From Morinoia aosen (Eukaryota > Arthropoda > Malacostraca > Amphipoda > Talitridae), in the NCBI GenBank assembly GCA_030386875.1, contig CM059575.1, forward strand, positions 51,118,859-51,182,858: DNA of 64,000 nucleotides, given 5' to 3'. Shown here piece after piece: positions 24,401 to 36,400 of the stretch (position 1 is the stretch's first letter; every line of letters begins with the position of its first letter). Position numbers and translations under genes: made by a program. The notes beneath the pieces were generated by a model, which saw only the letters and a list, made by a program, of their open reading frames with translations, was not told the DNA's origin and searched no databases.

Positions 24401-27400
24401 AACCTGTAAATAGCGCTTGTATTCTCATGCAGACTTTGCACTTTGCACAATGTTTACCAACTTTCTACTTAACCCAACTTATCTTGAAATTTCAAACAGC
24501 CTAACCCGATCTACTCTGACACATGCCTTTTCAATATTCAGAAATGCTAAATATACCTTCTTATCTTCCTTCCTCATTCGCTCAATCATTTCACTCACTA
24601 CAAACAGATTGTGTTCACTCCGTCTATCTTGCCTGAAACCATTCTGTTCTTCTCCCAGACTCCTAGTTCTTCAACAAAATATTTCATTCTATCGTTCAAA
24701 ACACAATTGCAAATCTTACATACAGTGTCAGTTAGAGCATTAGTCTGTAATTTTTTAGTTCTTTCACTTTCTTATGCCCACATTTATGCAATAGAAAGCA
24801 CATTACACTTGTTCCAGTCATCTGGTACTCTTTCGCTCTTCCAAACCTTATCAAATAAACATTTCAACATATTAACTGCACTCATTTCTCCGCATTTATA
24901 GAACTAAAATGGGATCCCATCAGGGCTACATGCCTTTGCATTTTTCACTTTCTTCAAAAAGCTTACAACCTCCTCACAAGTGATTTCACCTTCCATTTGC
25001 AGCTCATGTTCATCAATCAGGAAATTGATATATCCCTCATTTATTACCTGCTCATTCATTCCACCGATATCCTCCCAGTAGTCTTCAACTGCATGTATGT
25101 ATATGTCTAATAAACCATGCTCACAGCGTGGTGCTGAGCGCTGCGTACTGCGGTGCTCTAACATCTCAGCTCGCCGTGCCCCTCACGCGCATCCCTGTCG
25201 ACTCGCTGGAAGACCTCGTCACCAGCGGCATGGCTGTCGCGTCTGAAGCCGGCGGTGCGCTCAACCAGATCATTCGCGTGAGATACATTCCTTTAAATAT
25301 TTTTCTCATACAATACTGTGTAATTTCTACAATTATCTGCTCATATTCTGTCATCATGGTAATTAACCTCTAATAGACGTTTGTATCCGATTTTGTAGTT
25401 GTATTTTTCTCCGATGGCTGATGCTGAACAGAAACTTAGAATGGAAACAATGTGGTAAAAAAAAGTTCATGAGTAGAGTTGAAAAAATTGTTTCAACTGA
25501 GCATTTTTGCTCGACTTACAGTAACTGACGCTATGATACAGGTGTGACCCTTAATTAAGGTTATATATGACAATCAGCACCTTGTTGAACAAACTTCAAC
25601 ATAAAGTTGGAACTGTTGAAATGAACACTTTTTGCCCAGTAACCGTTCAAATGCTTCGTCAAAGAATTATAATAATTTGAAATTTAAATCATTATGTAGA
25701 TAAATTTGTACTTATATATAGAGTGTGGTAGGGAAAGGAAATATAGAAGTAAGGCGAGCATTTTTGGTTATGGTTATGAGAAATAGAATAACAGTTTTGA
25801 TTATTATGACCACTAGAAATTAATTTTTAAATTAATTTTGGTACTACAAAAAATGTTCAATATGACGTCCGTCTATTGCAATGCAAACCTTCAAACGCCG
25901 GTGCAATGATTGCCGGAGACGATCGAACACCCCAGGAGTTTCACGAATCTTTGCGAAGGCTTCGAGGATTCTACCGATGATTTCTTTTTCGGAATGAATT
26001 GGTGTTTCATACACCAAGCACTTTAAATATTCCCAGATATACATAAAAATTTAGGGGCGTAATATCAGGAGACTTTGGAGGCCATAAGAAAATTTCAAGT
26101 TCTTGTAACTCTTTAGCGAAGTATTTCTGATCACACGGTTATTGAGTAAAATGTGTTCATTTCAACGGTCTCAACCTCATGTTAAAGTTTTGTTCAACAA
26201 AGGTCCGGCCACTCTGTATACCCATTACGTACTCTGTATACCTATAAAACAAATGTATTCAGACTTCATAAAATTATCGCACTTTAATTTTGATCTTAAC
26301 AATAGTTAGCGATGTTCAATGTGCTAGATTGTGAGCAATGAGTACGTTGAGTTACATCCACATTGCACATACTAGGAGCCGAAGTAATTACAGACAAGTG
26401 AACAGAGGAGTTTGTTCACAAGCGAAGTATTACCAACATGTGACCATATTCGTTGTAAGTGTTCCCACTACTCAAGCTTACAAAGAGTCAAAGACACAGC
26501 ACGCAGTCCAGATTACCTACTCTACAAGAACATCATCCAAATGATAAATTTCCCTTGAACAAGACAGTGCACTACCTTATTAAAAGCTACTTCATAACTG
26601 CTCGACTGTTTGCAATTTCTACTGCTCATGCATGTACAAATGCTTAACGTACGAACGCTTCCTGCGTATTTGAAACGATGATTTGTACGATGCATGTTCC
26701 AGTCAGCCGAGTCAGGTGCGATGAAGGAGATCGCAGGCCGTATGACCACCGTGGACTCCTGCTACCACTCCCGCTTTGACGTGAAGGCTGGCAAGCTGGC
26801 CTTGCTGTGCGACTACATCAACATGAAGAAGGTGGGTGGCTTGTTTACTACTTGCCGTACGACACGACTACATCAGCATGAGAGAGAGGAGTGGGTCACT
26901 CATTATAGACCAAATGACACGACTACAACAGCATAAGGGAGAGGAGTGGGTAGCTCATTATTGGCCAAATGATATGACTACATCAGCGTGAGGAAGTCGG
27001 GTGGGCTGCTTATCATTATGTGGCCAGATTATATCAGCTCAAGAAAGTTGGGTGGGCTTCAGTTTATTCACCCTCTATCATGCATGACTGCATTAGCATA
27101 AAGAAAATAAGTGAACTGCTAATTTGTATTCGTAAAAGACAAAACATCTCATACGTGCATGGTTCATAAAAAAAATAAACGAACCTCTTCCTTGCCTCAA
27201 AAAAAAAAAAAATCTACATGAAAGGGAATCTCTGAAAAGGCGTCTATTGCGATGATTTCGGTGCGCGGCAGAATCGTTGACCAACAAATGTCAAGCACTT
27301 TACTATGACTCTGTAAAACTTCATGCATTTTAAAAAACTAGCAGTAATTATTAGAAAAGCGCGAAATATTCTTCCCACTTTTATGTACGAAGAAGAAACG

Positions 27401-30400
27401 CTCTTTATAGAATCATTTGGGTGTACAGACCAGCTTTTTTGACATTCGGGAAAAATTGATGGATCCAATCAAATAAGAAGAAAATATCCTCGACCGTAAG
27501 GTGTTATTTTGTATGTAATTTTTATTTCTTTTGCATGTTATCCATATTGAACAAAATTGACATAATTTATTCCATACACAAAAACTGATTGTAAGAAGTG
27601 TGTAAGGCAATTACCCCAGTTACATCACACTATAGCTTCCTTCGGCGCGGTACGCTTGACCGAAAATAATGCACAAGAGAGCGGGTGTAAATCCCAAATT
27701 TCTCGTGAAATGACTGGTCGTCTTCAAACTGATAAAAGCCATGCTGTGTTAACTGTTACTTAAAGGATTTTAGAGCATACTGAGATTGAATCTCATGAAG
27801 GATTTTCGTATGATAAATTCCAATCCAAAAGAATGTACACTGGATACTAATTTTTAGCCCTTCATCGCAGAGGTGCATGGTTTCGAGGCATATTATAGGC
27901 CACCATAGGCGCCACTTCAAAGCTTGAATCACATCAAATGAAGTATACTGCACATCATTATTTGCTGGTTTAATTTTCTGTACATTTGTAGATATAATAC
28001 ACATTCAGTATATGGTAAAGAGATTATTTACCCAAGTTACACAGCAGCGAAATAATCTAAAAGTGAACTTCTTATGCAATTTTGTAGGCTGAATACAAAT
28101 TCGGTATCAGAACACTCAAGTAGTACAACATAACCGTGACCACGGCTAAAAGGTCAAATGAACTAGCAAAAATTAGTCCACATATTAATGAGAAGCGGCT
28201 GGTATACGTAGCGATGTAGCCGTTTCTCACCTGTACAGCTTTCAACCGTTTGGGATGTTGACTTGTAAAGTTCTTGCGTGTATATGTGGGTATTTTGGCC
28301 CATTCTTCTTTACATGTGATTCACATATTTGTTAGATTTATTGTGACATATTTCGAATTCTTCATTACAATTTTTGCCACTGGTTCTCGATAGGCTTCCT
28401 GTGTGGTGACTGGTTTGGCTATCCCATAATTTTTATTTCGTTCCTGATGAAACTACCACTGCTGAAATAACTTTGAAGTTATGATTGAGTTACTCGAGGA
28501 TTCATCTTTTCACTACGGACTTGATGTTAAGTCGCACGATTTAAAATTCTAAATAGATGAGCTGAACGGGAAAGACTTGCTGTAGACACATGAAGGGAAG
28601 TGACGATCGTGTCACCAATGCCTGAAATTTGTGTTTTTAGCGTACAACAAATTTTTCTATAGATAAACCTCTTATATTTAACTGAACAGTTAAATAAAAG
28701 TTTGGTACAGTTTGGTTTGTTCTAGAAATTCTTTAGTCTTCGCCTCATTAGAATTTGTGTTCAACGATGACCTTTTCACGCAAATCACAGACATTGACTC
28801 TGTGCGGGGACGAAGTTTTGTAGATTATTTTCTAGAAAATTCGATGACATTCTAGTCACGCACTCTAGAATTAAAAAGTTTTAAACAACAATTTATTTAC
28901 CACAGGTGATACAGAGGTAAAATGTTTCTTAAGTCTAGTACAATGGTCAAATTTGAGTATAGCTACCTGTGGGCCCGAACAAGTTCAGCGACTTTTAGGG
29001 CATCCTACCATCACGTTATTCTAAGGTGTACAATAATATTTAACCTAATTCATTTAACCTAATTTCGCATTAGACTGATCAATGAGCTAATTAAACTCGA
29101 TATCTTATACTGCATTTTGCAAAACGGGTCAAGTCGGCTGTATTTTACAGTATATTCGATAAACGATTTAAGAGCAGACTGAAGATCGACGATGTTACCC
29201 ATGGCAAATTACATTATTAGGACCAGACATTTAGGAGTTAAGATTTGACTTGGTGATCTTACACGCCTAGTATTCTGATAAGAAGTGAGACTCAAGATTT
29301 ATTTTGAATACTTTGTAAGAATTACTTTCACGAATCTCCGCAGGTATTGAGTTCCAAGTTTTAGTTCCAGCGAAGAGGATACTGCGTTGCGACCGGGCCT
29401 TTGAATAATAAGGAAGCATGAATTTACTTCTATTTCGGGTTAAATGGTCGTGATGACCAGTTTGCGCAGTTAATAATTGTTTTAGGCTATTGTCGCCATC
29501 ATTTCTTAAGTTTTGTAAATCAAATTACAAATGGAGATTTTGTAGAGATCCGAAAGTATAAGTATTTGTAAATTTTTGAATGAATCATTTGTGTGAGCAT
29601 TACATTCTACGTTCTTTACCGCTCTGATGTTTTTTTTTTGGAGAGTAAAAATTTTAATGGTTTTATTTTTATCAGTTCCGTGCCATGCTTCTATTCCGTA
29701 TTGCAAGTATGGAGATATAAGCGTTCGATAGAGCATTTGTAAAGCTGTTTCAGGCAGGAAATTTTCAACTTTATTTAGGATTCCGATGGATTTTGATAAT
29801 TTAGAACGAATATGAGCGATGTGCTCTTTGAAGGTCAGATGTAAATCTATTATGATGCCCAGAAACTTACATGAGTTGGTTTCTTCGATTTCACCTTAGG
29901 CAATTTCAATGCGTGGGAGAGATTCATTTTTCTTGTATGAGAATGTAATATATTTTGTTTTATTGATATTAAGGCTTATTTTATTTGCTTTAAGCCACAA
30001 TGAAACCTTATGGAGCTCGTTATTTATACTCTCCGTAATCATAGCGGGATTTTGGTTCTGAAGGACCGCATAAACGCACTGTCATCGGCAAAAAGTATGA
30101 ATTTGAAAAATGATATAGATTTAATAATATAATTGATATAAATCAGAAAAAGGAGAGGCCCAAGACATTGTTCTTAATAAGGAAAACTGGGAAATGATCT
30201 GATAAGTCAGAAGCAATGATTCCAGCAAGAAATTCAGTTGGGTCTGCCATAAAGATATTGTCAAGCAGCGTAACAGATTCTGCGGTTATTCGTGTTGGCT
30301 TTGTGATGATCGGAAGGAAAGATTGAGACTGAAAGGCTATTAGGAAATTGGAGATTGGTTCATAGCTTTCATGTTTCAGTATATCATAATTGAAGTTACC

Positions 30401-33400
30401 GCATATTATTATGTCATTGTATAAGGACCTGTGAAACTGAGAGATAATACAATTCAGTTCTTTCAGGAAGGATATAAGACAGGCTGTAGGAGGCCTATAC
30501 ACCGTTCCAAGCACAATTCGTTTACCATCTCTAGACAGCTCTCCGAGGAGTGATTCTATATAATCCCGATTCATTGTTGCACTTGCTATTAATCTCGAGT
30601 CTATGTGGTTAGATATATATGTACTGATGCCTCCGCCTCGCTGGTTTTTTCGTAGCGAATGGTAACTATGATAATTTTCAAATCGAATCATGTCCTTGAT
30701 GGAGTCATCTTGCCAGCTTTCGGTGAAGCTAATCACGTCTAGGTTATACTTAAGTTCAGTAATAGTACATTGTATCTCTTCCAATTTTGGATAGAGTGAC
30801 CTACAGTTCCAACACAGGAGTGAAAAATCATGGCGAGTTATTCGTATAGTTTCGATGAATTTTGATTTATTAGTATACCTACAGTCTTGCGAGTGGTTTA
30901 GGTTTGGATATATTCTTTTCAAATGATTGATATCTGGGTCGATTTCATCGAATACATCAGCGAGATCAGTCATTTAAGTTTAGTAAACAGTAAGAAGTAA
31001 GTAATATAGGACTTAAAAATGAAATACAGAGTCAAGCTTAAACGGATATTCCTATCTTAAAACTATCGTAGGGAGTAAGAGAGAAAAGAGTAGAAAATCT
31101 AGCGCGATTTCGTGAGTACACACAAACTCAGTCCATGAGCGAATAATATTGGAGTTCAATATCACAACACTGGTGCGTACAAATTGCTGAGGTCGTTTTC
31201 ACAAAGTTCACATACAACAGCTAATAAGTTTTAAAAATTTTGACGACAATGACAAAATCAGCTAATACGGTTTACACGTGATAACTTTAGTGGTAAAAAA
31301 GAAAGAAAATTTTATACCAATAAGGTAGGAAAGCAAACAAGGTAGAAATCTAAATTCCACAGTAACATTGGTAGGTATAAATTGCTGATGGCGTTGTTGC
31401 AAAAAGTTCCCATACAGCTGTCATAAATGTTTACACACATCTGTTATACATATGTCAAGATTTAGGTTAAACTGATTCCTAATTGAGGTGAAACTGACGT
31501 GATATCTAATTGAGGTGAAACTGACATGATATCTAATTGAGGTGATCACCCAAGCCCAGTCACTCATGACCTGTTTCAATGACATGTTCAGTTGTAGCAT
31601 CAGGTATTGCTCGAGGTCTTCTGGCGTGTTGATCTGGCGGCGTCTTGAATCTGGGTTTCCGGGGTTAGATACGAAGATGTTTCCGTCCTGTGTTCTCGGG
31701 ATTCCAATTTTCTCCGGGAATTTCCTTTTGGCAATCTCAGAATGTTCGAGGACTACTCTCCTTTTTTCCTTTAGGCTACTCTCAGAATGTTCGAGGACTA
31801 TTTATAGTCGCTTCAAAACAATTTTTGTGGGAGTGTTTCTCATGGGGTTATATAGTACTTATAGCATAGATTATCTAGTATGTACTTTTTTAAACCGTTT
31901 ATGTAGTACTTTGCCATTATGACTATTTGAGTATTCTCTGATACCAAATTTGTCCTCAGCGAACGTTCAATTATCGATTGCTTCGCTGCTGTGTATCAAT
32001 AGTAAATGAATTTTTGACAATGTAGCGGATACTCATTGTACCCACTGTGTGCTCTGCACAGCACACTGCCTTCGAGACATCTAAGTTGAGAGGATTGGTG
32101 AATAATTTACTTCACCATTGTCTTTTTAAACGACAATCAATAGGAAAACTGAATTTTAAGTATTGAGTGCCTCTTCGGCTCGTATGTTGGCATCCAGTCC
32201 GATCAGTTATCCTGTCGGTTAGTGATACTTGATTATTTTATGAGGTTGTGACACAGACTTTCACTGGCTTATGTAGGTCATGAGATTACAGCAATGGGTT
32301 TTTTTCCCAAAACCCTGAGTCACTCATTAATATTTAGTGAATTGAGGTTTATTTGTTGAGGCAATCTTTTTCCAGAATGCCAAGACGAACGAGAAGAAAG
32401 AAAGAAAAAAAAGAAAAACAGTTTATTTATAGATGGTACAAAAGTACCATCATTATTTTAAAAATATCTTTAAATTAATACACTTAGATGATACACACAC
32501 ACACGAGTATTGTAAAACTCGTGTCACTAGTCGAAAAGAAATGATTGAGGGCAATGTACTCCTAATCTTGCTTAATCTACATTTGATAATACATGTAAAA
32601 GAAATGAGGTTCGCCATCTGCCCATGGCTTAAAAGCCCGTTACTCTGCTCACAGTTATAGACCGACCGGGGTTGAAAATTTGGCCGGGGCCGGGGCCGGG
32701 GTCAACAAATTTGTCATGGCCGGGGCCGGGGTTATCAAATTTACCACAGCCGGGGCCGGGGCCGGGGCTGGGGCCGGGGTTCAGACTGGTCAGGAGGTAT
32801 CACGATGACGTAATGCATAACGCCGGTTAGTGGCTCAATGCATGTTGAATTACGGTTGCGGCTGGGTGTGTATTTATGTCAAGTCATAAAGTTTGTCGAC
32901 TTGCAGTTGCAGTGCTTGTTGAATTACTTAATATAGAAACAATTATAGTAATTAAATGTACCGGGTGTTCCACAAAAATGCCTCCGACTTTTTAATTGAT
33001 TCTTTCTTCACTTTAAATTAACATATTTGAATTGTCTTTTTTCACAATGTGGTAAATCTTGTTTCCTTTCCGAATAATTTAATAGAATTAAAAGGGCGAT
33101 TATTTGGGAAATCTAATACATAAAATGAAAAGAAGAACAAATATAAAAGGGAACATTCTTTTAATGGCAAACGTTTCGGAATCTCTGATTCCATCATCAG
33201 TGCTGTAAAACAAGGAATAAAAAAACGATAATGAACAAATTGTGAAAAAGCTATAAGAAATTAATATCACTATACCTACGTCGAAAAATAGCTATGGCTA
33301 ACCATTGAAAATAAAAAAACAATTTCTCTTACGCTTTCGAAGCCATACTTACACATACACCTGAATTCTAGCAATCAAACCAACACACAATAACATCCAC

Positions 33401-36400
33401 TCAAAATAACATTACTGCATATACACACACACACACACAAAACACACACACACACATTCTAACACACTCTTATTTACACAGTTGGGGCAATATTTAATTT
33501 CATCGCACTTTGATCATTATTTAGCTGAGGTCTATGGGTAAAAATGAACAATGATTCCAAAATTCTAAGGTCAAATTCCTTTGCAGTTCTACAAAGTATG
33601 GAGAAATTGGAACTTTTGAAAGGGTGGTTTGAACTATGGCAATGATCTCTGATGGCTGACTGGGAGGGAGATGAGTATGGACGGCCGATTCCATGGGAGA
33701 TACCAGAGTGTTGGCTGTGACGAATCAATTGCAGGAGTGTGGTACTTCCAACATAGGACTGCAGGCAGCAATCACATTTATACAAGTAGACACAACCATT
33801 TCTCAGGCACTCTTCTAAACGCTATTTCTTATGAAAAATGAATTTATTTTAAAACTATTTCTATAAAATGGTTACGCGTCAATGAAAGGAAAATGAGAGT
33901 GTATCAGAGATAAAAGATCTTTTCTCATCTCCTTGAAAGATAGCCCAAGAAAGAGAGCTCGACGACAACTTTTTGCTTAGGGGCAGTCAGAATTGTACAC
34001 GGAGGGAAAAGTTTTTTGTCTAAAAACTTTTTAACCAGATTGTTAATGAAAGTTACAGGGTATTTATTTTGTACAAGTAACTTTGTGATATATTTCACTT
34101 CGTCATGAAATATTTTATACGAAATTAAAATACGGTATGCTCTATGCAATAATGTAGTGAAACTTGTTTTAATATAACCCATGTAAATGCACCTGAAGAA
34201 ATTGGTACATAATCTCGTAAATGTAGATTTTCTATAAACAGAGGTGGTGAACGTTGAATTGGTTTTCTTTACGAGAAAGTCTAAAAATGGCAATTTATCA
34301 TTATACTCAGTTTCCATTGTGAAATTTATCTTGGCTTGATATCCATTTATGTAGTCAAAGAATTTTAGGGCTTCTTCCTGTGAACGATACATTCGCAGTA
34401 GGTATTTCACAGTAGGTATTTTATTCCTTGTTTTACAGCACTGATGATGGAATCAGAGATTCCGAAACGTTTGCAAAAGAATGCTCCATTAATTATTTGT
34501 TCAAAGGAAAAATTTCAACAACAACAGTGGTGATCTTCTCCATTTCTCATTACCTACTGTGAAGTAACGCGTTTTCAAAACATCACCTCCATCATTAATA
34601 ATTCTTCGTCAACGAGTTGAAGTGTTTCATAACTAAAAGAAAACGGTGAAATGATCCGCAAAACTCATTGTTTGATAGTGGCTAGAAGTAAGTAATGCTT
34701 GCCTTGAGAGAAATGGTGGGTATGTCGAAGGATACTAAATTACTTTTTCATTTAAACTTTTTTAATGAATTGATTTGTTACTCTTTTAAGTTTTTGTTTG
34801 TTCGGTTTTTTGGAAAGTGCAAAATAAGGAAGAATATCAATATTGTTTTGAAATGTTTTCCTTCGAAAAATTAGTTTTTCTATCCGTTTCAGTTAATCGA
34901 TCAATTTAAAGTGGCTATTAAACGATTTTCAAAAACATAAATTATTCGAAAATAAAATAAAATTTACTACATTGTGAAAAAATAAAAATTAGAATATGTA
35001 AATTTGAAGTGGAAATATAATCAATTAAAACTCAGTGACATTTTTGTGGGACTCCCAGTATAATGACTAAAAGTAGTGCGTCAGCAGTATGGGATTACTT
35101 TTACATATCGGTGAAGTGTGTAGAAATTGAAGGGTGCACCATTTGTGAAGCAAATATACGGCGAGGAGCTGCTGGTGCATCTTAGAAAACTTTCTCAACT
35201 AAATATTTATGGGCCATCTAAAATCGACACAAAATGATCAATTCCTGGAAGCTGAAGAAAAAGCAAACAACGAAAAAGAATTGAAAAATAGAAACAAAAC
35301 GAACAAGAAGAAAAACCAAATGTCTATGTATTGAAAACAAAGACAGTTTTGGTTGCAGCAGTGACAAAACTGCCTATTGTAGCAAGTCGTCTTCGTCTAC
35401 TGGCAAACAGCTGACTTCAAAAGAAACATTTACTCAATCTAAAAACTGGGAGCCAAACAATACCGACCAAATACATACATAGAGAGAAATTGCTAATTTA
35501 CTGGCTATGTGACGCGCTCAATCCTTACGACCCTATGGAAAAGGAAACTTTTTTAATTTTGTAGGGTTTTTGAATAAGACGTTTCAAGTTCCATCAGAGG
35601 AGGTAATTACAACAAGACTAATTCCGGACCTCAGTATCCAAATTCAGTTTGCTATTTCAGAGGAAATATAAAAGCAAGTTAACAAAAATAGCGTCTTCTC
35701 AATAACTGCTGATATTAGGACCTCTCTAAGTCGAGATTCTTTCATGTCAATAACTGCGCACTGGATTATAATTACACTGGATGGTAGCATAGATACTGCT
35801 TTTTCTTTTCAGTGACTGCATGTTCTTCAGGATTGCAATGAAATCGCAAATCTCTTGAGAAATCGTTTTAAATTTGTGTAAAAGACACGTGAATTTTTCA
35901 CGTGCGGGTAGCCGGGCACACCACGCTTTATTCACTTCAAACTATTAGTCCAAGTCAAGTTCAAATTAATCCAAGTCAAGTTCAAATTAATCCAAATTGA
36001 CTTCAATTTAATCCAAGTCAAGTTCAAATTAATCCAAATCAAATTCATATCAATCCAAGTCAAGTTCAAATTAGTCCAAGTCAAGTTCAAATTAATCCAA
36101 GTCAAGTTTAAACTAATCCAAATCAAGTTCAAATTAATCCAGCTCCAAGTTGAGTTAAGAATCGAAATAAATCTCTCGTTAATTTGAGCGTTTTTTGTAT
36201 TAAAAATGTATCTGTTGGATGTGATGAGCAAGAAAAACGTTTTTCCTTTCAGCAAGGAATACATAAAATTTCTGCAGTGTTAAAACAAGCTGTCGTAAAA
36301 TGTCCTTAGTATCCAGCATCAGGAGGCAGAGTGTGATTCAGATCTTTGAGCGAAGTAACAGTTAGAAGTCAATTATAAAAACTTCGTATTATAATACACA

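Larger units (their letters stand above)
33146..34490 (-). mobile_element. Penelope-like element (PLE), RT tail and GIY-YIG endonuclease, with inverted terminal motifs
   Basis: The minus frame 33925-34410 shows late PLE reverse-transcriptase motifs (KLPFLDFLVKK, TSVYRKSTFTRLCTNFF). The frame 33474-33785 is the C-terminal GIY-YIG endonuclease, with YVGSTT, RHSQHSGISHGIGRP, SAIRDHCHSSNHPF and DLRILESLFI. The N-terminal RT is absent (5' truncation) and there is a break between the two frames. The same segment of about 65 bp bounds the element at 33146-33227 and, inverted, at 34420-34490. Inverted terminal segments are known for this class. Confidence 0.8.
32961..35058. mobile_element. TA-flanked MITE with long inverted repeats, split by a Penelope-like element
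   Basis: The ends CCGGGTGTTCCACAAAAATG and (minus) CTGGGAGTCCCACAAAAATG continue into about 130 bp of matching inverted sequence (TTTTAATTGATT, TTCACAATGTRGTAAAT). TA lies on both sides (32959-32960, 35059-35060), as Tc1/mariner-type insertions leave. It sits a few bases before the start of the hAT transposase frame. Confidence 0.75.

Noticed and set aside
27199-27211. A poly-A run as a retrogene tail
   Set aside because: No upstream processed coding sequence or target duplication was visible.
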